From a virus, in IMG/VR virus record IMGVR_UViG_3300025697_000096, positions 1 to 31,120 of that record: a DNA stretch of 31,120 nucleotides. The stretch is one strand, 5' to 3'. The notes under the pieces were generated by a model. It was given only the letters and a program-made list of their open reading frames with translations. It did not search any database and was not told the origin of the DNA. Position 1 is the stretch's first letter. Each line of letters begins with the position of its first letter. Below are positions 1-6,555 of the stretch, one piece after another. The position numbers and the translations under genes were made by a program.

Positions 1-111
1 CCCACACTTACCCGTGTGACGTGGGGGGTTCAGGAGGACCCATTTTGTTTGGGTGATACCTTTTCTCTCTTGTCCGGTGTCCGGTTGTGTGGGTGGTTTG
101 CTGTTGTTCAT
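1..111 (-). CDS. Hypothetical protein, 3' end beyond window
   Basis: An ATG at 111 opens a frame that runs without a stop to the left edge (37 residues visible). A good ribosome site (AAGGAAGAG) lies just upstream. The visible part is hydrophilic and rich in Pro, Gln, Lys and Thr, and I recognise no domain. A poor candidate promoter lies upstream on the same strand, with TATACT at 148-153 and a weak -35 about 17 bases further up. This could therefore be the first gene of a new transcription unit after dcm. The ORF on the opposite strand here starts with GTG, has no ribosome site and overlaps dcm, so it is unlikely. Confidence 0.5.
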   Translation of the reverse strand, partial: MNNSKPPTQPDTGQERKGITQTKWVLLNPPRHTGKCG

Positions 112-179
112 TGGCTCTTCCTTTCGTTTGTTCGCGTTTAAGTCTTTAGTATACTACTACTTATATCTCTTGTGCCAGT

Positions 180-210
180 TTCATACTAACTTATGCCAAA
201 TTAGTATGAA
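180..210. repeat. Perfect 10-bp inverted repeat at the 3' end of dcm
   Basis: TTCATACTAA at 180-189 and TTAGTATGAA at 201-210 are exact reverse complements separated by 11 bases. The right arm lies in the last codons of dcm and the left arm is just past its stop. There is no T-tract, so a repressor operator or mRNA-stabilising hairpin is as likely as a terminator. It lies about 30 bases upstream of the weak promoter for the left-edge gene. Confidence 0.55.
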
Positions 211-1435
211 GCTCCACGGCCTCTATTCGCTTCCCTATCCATGCCATGACAGGCACGGCCATGCTGTTGCCTAACGCCTTGTATCGCGGCCCGTCTGCGG
301 CTGGTTTGCCCCGGTAATTTATCAACGTGTATTCGTCCGGGAATCCCTGCAACCTCTCGCATTCAAGCGGCGTCAGTCTGCGCACTGCAAGGCTGCTTGC
401 AACCATTGTCGTGTTGATTCCACCGTCGCCTTTGTCGCCCGAATGGGATGGGTTGGCGCGCAGCGTGTAGCCTAAATCTGAGCCAGCTATGCCTACTGGC
501 TTATATGCAATCGCCGGGTTGCTCGATGGTGATGCTTGTAGGCTCTCGGTCATGTCTGAATTCATCGCCATCGTTTGCTGTGCTGACTTGTTCCAGCCAA
601 ATACGATTGGTTGTTCATGGTTACAGTTTAATGTCGGGCTCATATCTTTGCCCACCTCTGCCCCTGCTTGCCCGTGGGCCAACGTAACGGGTATACAAAA
701 GTCAAGCTCATTACAGTTGCCCGCTGTCCGCGTTAATCCGCCTCCGCTTGCGGCAAGCGTCCCTGCAACGCGTGGCGTGGCTATATAAGTATCGTAGTCT
801 TCTAAGTTGCTCGTTCCGTCACGCGCTCTAAGGCAGCGCGCAACATTTCTGGAAGCTTCTTTCCCCTCTTCGCGGCTCGGCGGAGTATTCCTGCGCATGC
901 TTTCGGTGTCAAAAAGAACCGCTGCGGAATTTCGCCAGTCTCCAATATTTGCGACAACGAACACACGCTTGCGTCGTTGGGCCAAACCGAAGTATTGAGC
1001 GTCCAACACTCGGTAGGCGAACCCATACCCGAGTTGCGCCAGCCCTCCAAGGAAGGCTCCAAAGTCCCGTCCGCCGTTGGATGACAGGACGCCAGGCACA
1101 TTTTCCCAGACAATCCACCTTGCGCGTAATCTTTGAGCAAGTCTAAGAAACTCAAGCGCCAGGTTTCCACGAGCGTCATCCATTCCGCCTCTGAGTCCGG
1201 CAACGGAGAAAGACTGGCAAGGTGTCCCGCCGACCAGAAGGTTAACTGGTCCGTGTTCTCTGATTGTTTCATCACTAATCCTTGTCATATCGCCCACGTT
1301 CGGTAATCCCCAGCGTTCATCCACCACCGCTGCGGGAAAGGGTTCTATCTCGCTTGTCCATGCACAGCGCCAGCCAAGCGGTTGCCATGCCGCGTGTGCT
1401 GCGCCTATGCCGTCGCATACGCTTGCGTATATCAT
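191..1435 (-). CDS. dcm: C5-cytosine DNA methyltransferase (Dcm type)
   Basis: This enzyme transfers a methyl group from SAM to C5 of cytosine in duplex DNA, probably to protect phage DNA from host restriction. The family motifs occur in order: the SAM-binding start (ASVCDGIGAAHAAW), the catalytic Pro-Cys loop (GGTPCQSFSVAG), ENVPG, QRRKRVF, and the C-terminal RRLTPLECERLQGFPDEY and YKALGNSMAVPV. At 414 residues it is full length. The variable region between about 180 and 350 should be the target recognition domain, and its target site cannot be read here. The ATG overlaps the stop of the upstream gene (ATGA), so the two are probably translationally coupled. No partner endonuclease is visible, which fits an orphan phage enzyme. 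Confidence 0.95.
   Translation of the reverse strand: MIYASVCDGIGAAHAAWQPLGWRCAWTSEIEPFPAAVVDERWGLPNVGDMTRISDETIREHGPVNLLVGGTPCQSFSVAGLRGGMDDARGNLALEFLRLAQRLRARWIVWENVPGVLSSNGGRDFGAFLGGLAQLGYGFAYRVLDAQYFGLAQRRKRVFVVANIGDWRNSAAVLFDTESMRRNTPPSREEGKEASRNVARCLRARDGTSNLEDYDTYIATPRVAGTLAASGGGLTRTAGNCNELDFCIPVTLAHGQAGAEVGKDMSPTLNCNHEQPIVFGWNKSAQQTMAMNSDMTESLQASPSSNPAIAYKPVGIAGSDLGYTLRANPSHSGDKGDGGINTTMVASSLAVRRLTPLECERLQGFPDEYTLINYRGKPAADGPRYKALGNSMAVPVMAWIGKRIEAVELHTNLA
802..1275 (-). CDS. Alternative-frame ORF embedded in dcm
   Basis: This 157-residue frame lies wholly inside dcm, on the same strand in another frame. It is more than a chance shadow for two reasons. Its ATG has a well-spaced ribosome site (AAGGATTAGTG). 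Its product also has segments I remember from phage hypothetical proteins near Dcm genes, such as GWRNSGMGSPTECWTLNTS, WPNDASVCSLS and ACAGILRRAAKRGKKLP. The basic helical C-terminus could bind nucleic acid. Function is unknown. The caution is that conserved Dcm motifs read in a second frame will look conserved too, so independent selection has not been shown. Confidence 0.5.
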   Translation of the reverse strand: MMKQSENTDQLTFWSAGHLASLSPLPDSEAEWMTLVETWRLSFLDLLKDYAQGGLSGKMCLASCHPTADGTLEPSLEGWRNSGMGSPTECWTLNTSVWPNDASVCSLSQILETGEIPQRFFLTPKACAGILRRAAKRGKKLPEMLRAALERVTERAT

Positions 1436-1830
1436 GCTTTCTCAGCCTTCGCGATTGCTTTTTCGATAATATCAATGTGACAATTATCGAAGTGTTCAAT
1501 ATCGTTTAAACAGGTGCTTGATATGGCCTTGCATTGTGTGCATTTAAAATATGGGGAATCGTAGGTAAAGAATCGCCCCTTTTGCCCGGCCAACTTCAAC
1601 GCCTTCAACAACTCGGCATTTTGGGCCTTTAATGCTTCGGCTTCGGCAATCGCTTTGCGTTCTCTGTTATAAATATCTCTGACACACAAATACAGAAACG
1701 TTTTTGTAACCGTGCATTGCGGCATGTTGCCGCGTTCGTCTTCCTTAACAGACCAGACGTCTCCACTGCCGTTTTTGATAAGCGACACGGCCCCTCGCTT
1801 CAACATCGTAACAACCGATTCAACCTTCAT
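1432..1830 (-). CDS. Hypothetical coiled-coil protein with Cys/His cluster
   Basis: This is a 132-residue protein of unknown function. The middle (about residues 58-80, rich in Ala, Glu, Lys and Leu) reads as a short coiled coil. It is followed by a CTQC pair, a further Cys and a CHID segment that could bind zinc. The ATG has a strong ribosome site (GAAGGGGTGAAGT). The stop overlaps the dcm start by four bases, which suggests coupled translation. Position just before dcm suggests an early or DNA-metabolism role, but this is only context. Confidence 0.75.
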   Translation of the reverse strand: MKVESVVTMLKRGAVSLIKNGSGDVWSVKEDERGNMPQCTVTKTFLYLCVRDIYNRERKAIAEAEALKAQNAELLKALKLAGQKGRFFTYDSPYFKCTQCKAISSTCLNDIEHFDNCHIDIIEKAIAKAEKA

Positions 1831-1849
1831 ACTTCACCCCTTCATAAAT

Positions 1850-1915
1850 AACATCCCCGCAAGCCCAGGGCGCCAGTCCTAATATCCTTACGGATACACG
1901 GCCTGCGAGGATGTT
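1850..1915 (-). other. Long intergenic RNA stem-loop with GNRA-capped inner hairpin
   Basis: In the 89-base gap between two genes, the arm at 1900-1915 pairs with 1850-1866 over about 15 positions (AACATCC-CGCA-GCC, with one wobble and one mismatch). Inside, 1883-1896 forms a second hairpin, TATCC-GTAA-GGATA, with a GNRA tetraloop. The element ends about 20 bases before the ribosome site of the next gene. It has no T-tract, so an attenuator, a processing site or a structured leader fits better than a classic terminator. Confidence 0.55.
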
Positions 1916-1919
1916 TGTT

Positions 1920-2546
1920 TCATTTGCTTGCGTCCTTGTCGTCCGTTAGCTCTTCAATCGGAACGTGTTCTTGTGCGTCGTTGGTCTTCAACCCGGCAAC
2001 GTCCAGATTAGTAGTGTCGTCTTCCGTTGATTCATAACCCATTGACCCGGCAAGATTAAGCTGATCTTCGGTCTTGACAACTGCCGGGACAAACAGCTCT
2101 GTGTGTCTGGAATCAGGCGACACCGCTTCTTCGGGCATGAACTTCGCTTGATACAGTGCAAGCATACTGTCTGCTACTGTGCCAGCCCATGCGGCGGCCT
2201 CTTGCGGAAGTATCATCAACAATGCTTCTTCTTTTTCTGGAAAGTATGCCGAACACCCTCCCGTAATCCCCGTCAATGCCGCTGAAGCATACGCACACCA
2301 TGCCTCTTGTAAATCCGGGTCTTTGATTTCCGCAAGCTTCCTGTCGGCTACTTTCATCATTTCATCTGCCGTTGCATGAGCTCGTGCGGTTGCGACTTGT
2401 GCGCTGCATACGGTTGTGATCTGGTTGTCGCCGTCAAAATGAACCAAGCTTCCCCCGTGGAGAAACCCGGTCATTGCGGCCTGGCTGAACCATATCCACC
2501 TCGTCCGGCGGTCTTCATCGCGTGTCAATTCTTGCATTATTCCCAT
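1920..2546 (-). CDS. Hypothetical protein, acidic C-terminus
   Basis: This is a 208-residue protein with no recognised domain. The N-terminal half is rich in Trp, Ala and Met and probably helical. The last 50 residues are acidic and look disordered. A ribosome site (AAAGGAAAAACG) precedes the ATG. It lies between rusA and the structured gap before the coiled-coil gene, in the DNA-metabolism end of the genome. No function is proposed. Confidence 0.75.
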   Translation of the reverse strand: MGIMQELTRDEDRRTRWIWFSQAAMTGFLHGGSLVHFDGDNQITTVCSAQVATARAHATADEMMKVADRKLAEIKDPDLQEAWCAYASAALTGITGGCSAYFPEKEEALLMILPQEAAAWAGTVADSMLALYQAKFMPEEAVSPDSRHTELFVPAVVKTEDQLNLAGSMGYESTEDDTTNLDVAGLKTNDAQEHVPIEELTDDKDASK

Positions 2547-2576
2547 CGTTTTTCCTTTCTGATTTGTTTGAATGAA

Positions 2577-3008
2577 TTACCAATTTACTCTGATTACTGT
2601 TCTTGGATTGTTGTTTTCTTGTCCGCAATAAAACTTTCTTGCGGTTCCGATCTTCCACACTTGCGCGTCATCGTGCCATGCTATCCCGTTCAGCGCGTCT
2701 TTTACCAGCTTAATCAGGTTGTCCAAGTCCGGCGTTTTCAGGTGCGGCCTTAGTGGGCGCGGCGTTCTTTTCCGAAAGTCCGACTTCGGACATGCGAAAT
2801 AAAACTCTACTTCAACCTCGACGGGCGCTCCTTTCGGTATGGGCTTCTTGAATTCTTGTAAAGTATAAAACCCGATAGTCTCTTCTTTCGCTTTCGTCTT
2901 GGCCGGCGTGTATGTGATCTTGTGGCCGTGCCTGTTCTTCCCCGCCCGCGCCCGCAGCTTTGATACCGGCTGCCCTGGTATGATTATTGTTTTATGCATC
3001 TGCCGCAT
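2577..3008 (-). CDS. rusA: RusA-like Holliday junction resolvase
   Basis: RusA is a small dimeric endonuclease that cuts Holliday junctions. In phages it resolves branched DNA before packaging. The protein has the usual length (about 140 residues). It starts with the typical IIIPGQPVSKLRAR segment and carries the acidic signature KTPDLDNLIKLVKDALNG followed by WHDDAQV, which holds the family's catalytic aspartates. A second in-frame ATG three codons in (2999) is an equally good start. Both overlap the end of the small gene upstream, so coupling is likely. Confidence 0.93.
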   Translation of the reverse strand: MRQMHKTIIIPGQPVSKLRARAGKNRHGHKITYTPAKTKAKEETIGFYTLQEFKKPIPKGAPVEVEVEFYFACPKSDFRKRTPRPLRPHLKTPDLDNLIKLVKDALNGIAWHDDAQVWKIGTARKFYCGQENNNPRTVIRVNW

Positions 3009-3180
3009 CTTTCTTTTCTTGCCTGTTGAACATGGTTACTGCGTTGTTTAGGCGTTCAACCCATACCTTCATAAGTTGTATTGAGGCAAAAGCCCTCCCG
3101 CCAAGGCAACATTTTACTGCCGTTGCGTTTGTTTCCCCGTCAATACAATCGTGAAATTCAACCTTTTCAATTTCACCCAC
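2992..3180 (-). CDS. Small hypothetical protein with GTG start
   Basis: The open frame extends upstream to 3375, but that part runs inside the replication gene in another frame and looks non-coding. A GTG at 3180 sits behind a near-perfect ribosome site (AGGAGGTGCTTT), giving a 62-residue product that begins VGEIEKVEFHD. The start overlaps the end of the replication gene by eight bases, and the stop overlaps rusA. The protein has a paired Cys and a helical C-terminus ending in Lys and Asp/Ala. Function is unknown; it is probably a coupled accessory gene of the replication/recombination block. Confidence 0.7.
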   Translation of the reverse strand: MGEIEKVEFHDCIDGETNATAVKCCLGGRAFASIQLMKVWVERLNNAVTMFNRQEKKDAADA

Positions 3181-4114
3181 AAAGCACCTCCTGTTTAAGT
3201 TTTGCGATTGCGTATGTTGTTGCGGTATCGTCTGACATTCCGGGCGCTGTTGCCTTCTCTGCTTTAAGCCGTGCTGCCTTGTCTTCTGCCGGCAGTCTAC
3301 GCCATACAAGCAGAATATCGTTTTGCTTTTGGTATGCTGTATAAGACTTCGTTTCCGGCACCCGACAATCTGCAACCTCTTTCCTGAATAAGTCCGAATC
3401 CTTCCACGGTGTTTCGTTGCGTTTGACCCGATCAGACAATAATGCGGTAAACGATTTCTTGATAACCAAACCCGACCTGGCCACCTCCCACGCTAAAAAG
3501 ATTCTGTGCTTCTCTTCCTTCGGCTTCGCATCAAAACCCGACAAGTCCTTTCTTGCGTATTTATGACCACCCGACCCCCCCTTGTTTTTAGGGGGCTTTG
3601 GGGGTTGGTCTTTTATAAGGCTATGGTTAAGGATATGGTTAAGGCTTTGGTTATGGTTATGGTGATGTAGTATACCATCGTCATCGTGTCCTGATGGTAT
3701 CCCAATACTGTCGTGATACCATGTCGATAGCATCGGATACCGTTTATGAAAGGCTTTTTTAAGCTCCGCGCATTGCGCTCTAATGTCCTTAATTATCCCA
3801 TTAACGTAGTTTTTATGCACACTTCCGTCATCGGTAAACCCGGTCCGTTTTGCTCTGCCAACCACCCAATAAGTATGCTTTTCAAACCACTTAACCTTAT
3901 CGCCGATCTCAATCTTGGCCTTTTCTATCTGGTCTAACGTCAAACGCGACTCAGCAGCCATAATGCGCTTGCTAACGGTGCCAGTCCCCGTAAGCCCATT
4001 ACTGTGGTCATTCAGTAGAAGATACGTATACAGGTGCATTGCTTCCAATCCCCACCCATCCAGGTCTGGATCGGAATAGATTCCCGTTTGTATGCTAACG
4101 TGTCTACCCGACAT
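3173..4114 (-). CDS. Phage replication initiation protein-like
   Basis: This is a 313-residue protein of the type that opens phage replication. The N-terminal part (SIQTGIYSDPDLDGWGLEAMHLYTYLLLNDHSN, then segments resembling a winged-helix Rep domain) is followed by a flexible linker rich in His, Asn, Pro, Lys and Gly (about residues 140-190) and a basic C-terminal domain. The linker is encoded by four 12-bp repeats, an arrangement like lambda gene O, which carries the origin inside its own coding sequence. The ribosome site is GAGGGGTAACA. The assignment rests on layout and N-terminal resemblance, not a diagnostic catalytic motif. Confidence 0.6.
   Translation of the reverse strand: MSGRHVSIQTGIYSDPDLDGWGLEAMHLYTYLLLNDHSNGLTGTGTVSKRIMAAESRLTLDQIEKAKIEIGDKVKWFEKHTYWVVGRAKRTGFTDDGSVHKNYVNGIIKDIRAQCAELKKAFHKRYPMLSTWYHDSIGIPSGHDDDGILHHHNHNQSLNHILNHSLIKDQPPKPPKNKGGSGGHKYARKDLSGFDAKPKEEKHRIFLAWEVARSGLVIKKSFTALLSDRVKRNETPWKDSDLFRKEVADCRVPETKSYTAYQKQNDILLVWRRLPAEDKAARLKAEKATAPGMSDDTATTYAIAKLKQEVLCG
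3617..3664. repeat. Four 12-bp tandem repeats, candidate origin iterons
   Basis: The copies are AAGGCTATGGTT, AAGGATATGGTT, AAGGCTTTGGTT and the weaker ATGGTTATGGTG, head to tail. On one side a C6/G5 inverted repeat lies at about 3576-3596. On the other side, short GATACCAT/ATGGTATC copies in both orientations run to about 3740. Iterons inside the initiator gene are how lambda-like origins are built, so this is a candidate origin. The repeat could instead exist only to encode the His/Asn linker. Confidence 0.5.
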
Positions 4115-4352
4115 TGTTACCCCTCAACTCTGCAAGCTCTTTTCTTGTTTCCTTGTTTTGAGATACGAGAGAATTTTCAATTATGCGGCTATATTGATCA
4201 ATTCGTTTCATTGCATCTAAAAGTCCACTTAGCGTTTCCAACAATTCCAGTGCCTTTTCGTGTGGCCTTTGGTTGGCAAAGAGCGAATCAAGATACATTT
4301 GTTTATAATCCGGAAGGTGTTCCGCGTCCGATGATGGCTTGTAGTCTGGCAT
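4104..4352 (-). CDS. Hypothetical protein, paralogue of the gene at 4867-5133
   Basis: This is an 82-residue helical protein. The ATG at 4352 is preferred because GAGGGGGTAACA lies directly upstream; the frame stays open further up without a comparable site. Residues 13-40 share YLDSLF-NQRPHEKAL-LL with the protein at 4867-5133. The rest is predicted coiled coil, so it may dimerise with its paralogue. It overlaps the start of the replication gene by 11 bases. Function is unknown. Confidence 0.75.
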   Translation of the reverse strand: MPDYKPSSDAEHLPDYKQMYLDSLFANQRPHEKALELLETLSGLLDAMKRIDQYSRIIENSLVSQNKETRKELAELRGNNVG

Positions 4353-4363
4353 TGTTACCCCCT

Positions 4364-4870
4364 CTATAAATGCTGTTCTGCCTCGAATTCGGCCTGCGAC
4401 CAATCTTCGCCTTCTCTGAATATCTCATTGCGGTATTTGTTTTCAACAAAAGGCAGCGCGTCTTTGTCTATCGTTTCTACAAGTTTCGCCATACAGCACC
4501 ACATTGTTTGAAAATCTTGTGATGGCTTAACCAGCCGCGACACCCACTTGGCGCCCATCATTATCGCAAACCCGAAAGTTTCGCTGTTCGGGTCATAGAT
4601 ATATAGATAGTCTTCCGTCTCTGCTAAGATTTTATATGGTGGTTTTTTCTTCACAACCTTGTGAGTCAATCTGTCGTTTTTTACATTCAGACGCCGGATA
4701 ACATCCGACGCCACCATCAAAGCCCTTTCAAGTAGCTCACTATTCGTCATCCCGACTGTATAATTTCTTGTCCATTTCCCGTTAATCGTTCCCTCTATCT
4801 CAATCTTGCCGTCGTCGATAAAGACCCGATTGTTCCCGTCGTTGTATAGGTCTGTCTTTGCTTCGCTCAT
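4364..4870 (-). CDS. Hypothetical protein
   Basis: This is a 168-residue protein of unknown family. It starts with an acidic beta-like segment (VFIDDGKIEIEGTINGKW), followed by a helical section and a Trp/Cys-containing part (MWCCMAKL), and ends acidic. It lies between two paralogous small genes and overlaps the upstream one by four bases (ATGA). The ribosome site is GAGGGTTAAACA. It is probably part of a small early operon. Confidence 0.75.
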   Translation of the reverse strand: MSEAKTDLYNDGNNRVFIDDGKIEIEGTINGKWTRNYTVGMTNSELLERALMVASDVIRRLNVKNDRLTHKVVKKKPPYKILAETEDYLYIYDPNSETFGFAIMMGAKWVSRLVKPSQDFQTMWCCMAKLVETIDKDALPFVENKYRNEIFREGEDWSQAEFEAEQHL

Positions 4871-5133
4871 TGTTTAACCCTCAATTTTACGTTTTCGAGT
4901 TTCAGTCGTTTTATTTCCGATTCCAGGAACTTGCTGTATCGTTGTTCGCTTTGGTGAACGTTTTTATATGCGTCGATAGTCGAGTTGTTCTGTTCGGCTT
5001 CGGCTTTAAACGCGGTAATAAGCCCTTGCAGAATGCCCAACAAAAAGAGCGCCTTTTCGTGCGGTCGCTGGTTGGTAAACAGCGAATCAAGATATACCTG
5101 TCTATAATCCATTGTTGGTTCTGACTCTGGCAT
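4867..5133 (-). CDS. Hypothetical coiled-coil protein, paralogue of 4104-4352
   Basis: This is an 88-residue protein. Its N-terminus carries DYRQVYLDSLFTNQRPHEKA, nearly matching the second copy at 4104-4352. The C-terminal half is a Lys/Glu/Leu coiled coil. The start overlaps the upstream stop as TAATG. The paired copies, separated by one unrelated gene, indicate a local duplication. The conserved NQRPHEKAL block is the best marker for finding relatives. Confidence 0.75.
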   Translation of the reverse strand: MPESEPTMDYRQVYLDSLFTNQRPHEKALFLLGILQGLITAFKAEAEQNNSTIDAYKNVHQSEQRYSKFLESEIKRLKLENVKLRVKQ

Positions 5134-5477
5134 TACTTCGCCGCCCCATATGCGAACCGCAACGCGTCGATTGTTTTGTTTTTCTTTGTGATCACGCCGC
5201 GCAGGGCTGCGTTTGAGCGTTTAAGTTCTTTGGCACAATCCCGGTGTTTGTCACGCGATCCCAGCACCTCATAATATTCAGTGAGCCGCGCGCTTATAAC
5301 GCCCTGCATATTTTCACGAACTATTTCAGACTTTGCCTTTACGAAGATTCGCGCGTGTCCGTTCGGACAATAGAAAGTTTTCTTCTTTCCTTCTTCCCGG
5401 CATTCATTCAGGAATTCAGCCGGAAGACTGTATTCAATGCCACATTCCCCGCATACCATTCTTGTCATGTCCGCCAT
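5133..5477 (-). CDS. Hypothetical protein with N-terminal zinc-ribbon and coiled coil
   Basis: This is a 114-residue protein starting at the ATG at 5477, which has AAGGGGAACTG upstream and overlaps the previous stop (TGATG). Residues about 7-45 hold CGECGIEY, then a Cys and a CPNGH motif, consistent with one zinc site. The remainder is a charged coiled coil (KELKRSNAALRGVITKKNKTI). This fits a small DNA- or protein-binding adaptor. The family is not recognised. Confidence 0.75.
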   Translation of the reverse strand: MADMTRMVCGECGIEYSLPAEFLNECREEGKKKTFYCPNGHARIFVKAKSEIVRENMQGVISARLTEYYEVLGSRDKHRDCAKELKRSNAALRGVITKKNKTIDALRFAYGAAK

Positions 5478-5725
5478 CAGTTCCCCTTCGCTTTTATCTT
5501 CATGCGTTCCCAATGCTTATACAATTCTGCCTTTGTTACCTTGTATGTCCTGATCCGCGTGTCTTTGTATTTCTGCCAGCCGTATTGTATAACCCATCCA
5601 TCCTTGATAAGCTCGTTAATCCTGCTTGCCAGCCTTGCCGCGAACTTTACATTTACACGAGTCAGAACACGACCCGCCAGCAACAGCCTCAAGATTCTTT
5701 GCTTCTGTGTCAGTGCTTTTGGCAT
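5477..5725 (-). CDS. Winged-helix DNA-binding protein
   Basis: This is an 82-residue protein with the pattern of a winged helix: LTQKQRILRLLLAG, then a recognition-helix region (AARLASRINELIKDGWVI), then a basic wing (KYKDTRIRTYKV). It is probably a phage regulator or a DNA-end/replication accessory protein. The ATG at 5725 is chosen for its ribosome site (GAGGGGATTGAAA). The first 110 bases overlap the end of the preceding gene in another frame, more than is usual here. Confidence 0.7.
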   Translation of the reverse strand: MPKALTQKQRILRLLLAGRVLTRVNVKFAARLASRINELIKDGWVIQYGWQKYKDTRIRTYKVTKAELYKHWERMKIKAKGN

Positions 5726-5951
5726 TTTCAATCCCCTCAGATTTACCATTTAGAAAATCGTTGCACCCGTCAAATATAGTTTTTGCGAACTTTCGCCCCT
5801 TGAATATAAACACGCTGTGATTCATTTGTGCGATTGTGTTCAGCCCACGCATTGTGTGTTCCACAATGGCCTCGGCAGAAGCAACCCGATCAACCAGCTT
5901 TTCGATTTTTGCGTCTTTCTCCTCGAGGCCCGCGAGAAGAACTTCTTTCAT
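5616..5951 (-). CDS. Coiled-coil protein; possible downstream part of a UGA-split gene
   Basis: From the ATG at 5951 this gives 111 residues: a coiled coil (EEKDAKIEKLVDRVASAEA), a central segment and a Cys/Lys-rich tail (SCSDSCKCKVRGKAGK). The same frame is open upstream to a TGA at 5991-5993 and continues as coiled coil beyond it (5991-6083), so the two pieces may be one protein. The ribosome site before 5951 is weak (GGAAAC). The C-terminal tail is overprinted by the start of the winged-helix gene. Confidence 0.6.
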   Translation of the reverse strand: MKEVLLAGLEEKDAKIEKLVDRVASAEAIVEHTMRGLNTIAQMNHSVFIFKGRKFAKTIFDGCNDFLNGKSEGIENAKSTDTEAKNLEAVAGGSCSDSCKCKVRGKAGKQD

Positions 5952-5990
5952 CTTGTTTCCGAATTCTGCCAGTTTATTAAACTTATGCTT

Positions 5991-6083
5991 TCAGTTCTCC
6001 GCGTTGGCTTGCAGTTCGCCGATTAGTGCCGCGTCTTCAAGGGCTCGTTTATGGTAGTAGTCCATCCCTTTTGATTCATCCAT
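5991..6083 (-). CDS. Small 30-residue ORF ending at an in-frame UGA
   Basis: An ATG at 6083 behind GGGGAAAGAGG encodes 30 mostly helical residues (MDESKGMDYYHKRALEDAAL...) and stops at TGA 5991-5993. The next ORF is in exactly the same frame 14 codons later, and the codons between are open and helical. This could be a short protein, a nonsense-broken gene, a sequencing error or a readthrough product. TGA ends many other genes here, so general UGA recoding is unlikely. Confidence 0.5.
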   Translation of the reverse strand: MDESKGMDYYHKRALEDAALIGELQANAEN

Positions 6084-6243
6084 CCTCTTTCCCCTCATTC
6101 AAAACTATTGCCAGTGCTTTGCGTTCTGCTTCTGCGCGTGTTAGCTTGCCGTGGTATTCCATAATCCCGGCGCGCTCTTCGTATGTCTCGCGCTGCGCGG
6201 CTGTCAGGTTTGCAAGCGCTTTTTTAAAATCAATGCCGTTCAT
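6076..6243 (-). CDS. Small hypothetical protein, 55 residues
   Basis: An ATG at 6243 overlaps the previous stop as ATGA. It encodes a charged, helical 55-residue protein (MNGIDFKKALANLTAAQRET, then EERAGIMEYHGKLTRAEAER). The stop at 6076 overlaps the next ATG region by eight bases, so the order of coupled small genes is unbroken. Nothing else occupies this interval. I recognise no family. Confidence 0.65.
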   Translation of the reverse strand: MNGIDFKKALANLTAAQRETYEERAGIMEYHGKLTRAEAERKALAIVLNEGKEDG

Positions 6244-6551
6244 CAGTTGCCGAACCCTTCATCGCACATCGGACAATACGCATACGCTTCTTCTTCCTGC
6301 CGATCCATATACGATATTGGAATTTCCGTTTGCGGTTTTGGCGGAAGCATGTCTTTTATTTCGTGTAGGATAGCGGCTTTGAATTCTGCCAAGTCTCTCC
6401 TTGTGACGGGTCTCGCCATCTTTAACCGGGTTTGTTCTTTTTCAAAGTATTTGTGGGCGCAGTCTTCATCGCAAAATATCAACTCATTCATTTTAAAGAA
6501 GGCGTTTTTCTGAAGCCTTTGCCCACACTCAAGACAACAAATCTCTGGCAT
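6243..6551 (-). CDS. Hypothetical zinc-finger protein
   Basis: This is a 102-residue protein with an N-terminal treble-clef-like set (CLECGQRLQ, then FCDEDCAHKYF, a pattern like FCS/MYM-type fingers) and a C-terminal CPMC pair. A charged helical middle separates them. The ribosome site is GGGGATAAAGCG. It may bind nucleic acid or a protein partner. The specific role is unknown. Confidence 0.75.
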   Translation of the reverse strand: MPEICCLECGQRLQKNAFFKMNELIFCDEDCAHKYFEKEQTRLKMARPVTRRDLAEFKAAILHEIKDMLPPKPQTEIPISYMDRQEEEAYAYCPMCDEGFGN

Positions 6552-6555
6552 CGCT

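Noticed and set aside
1850-1915. tRNA-like cloverleaf
   Set aside because: The length and branching look similar, but there is no T-loop consensus, no anticodon arm of five pairs and no standard acceptor stem.
3181-3375. N-terminal extension of the small gene that ends at 2992
   Set aside because: This part overlaps the replication gene in another frame. The GTG at 3180 has an almost perfect ribosome site.
5991-5993. Genome-wide UGA recoding
   Set aside because: Many genes end in TGA within ATGA overlaps followed by unrelated frames, for example at 1432, 4867, 13204 and 24189, so UGA is a normal stop here.
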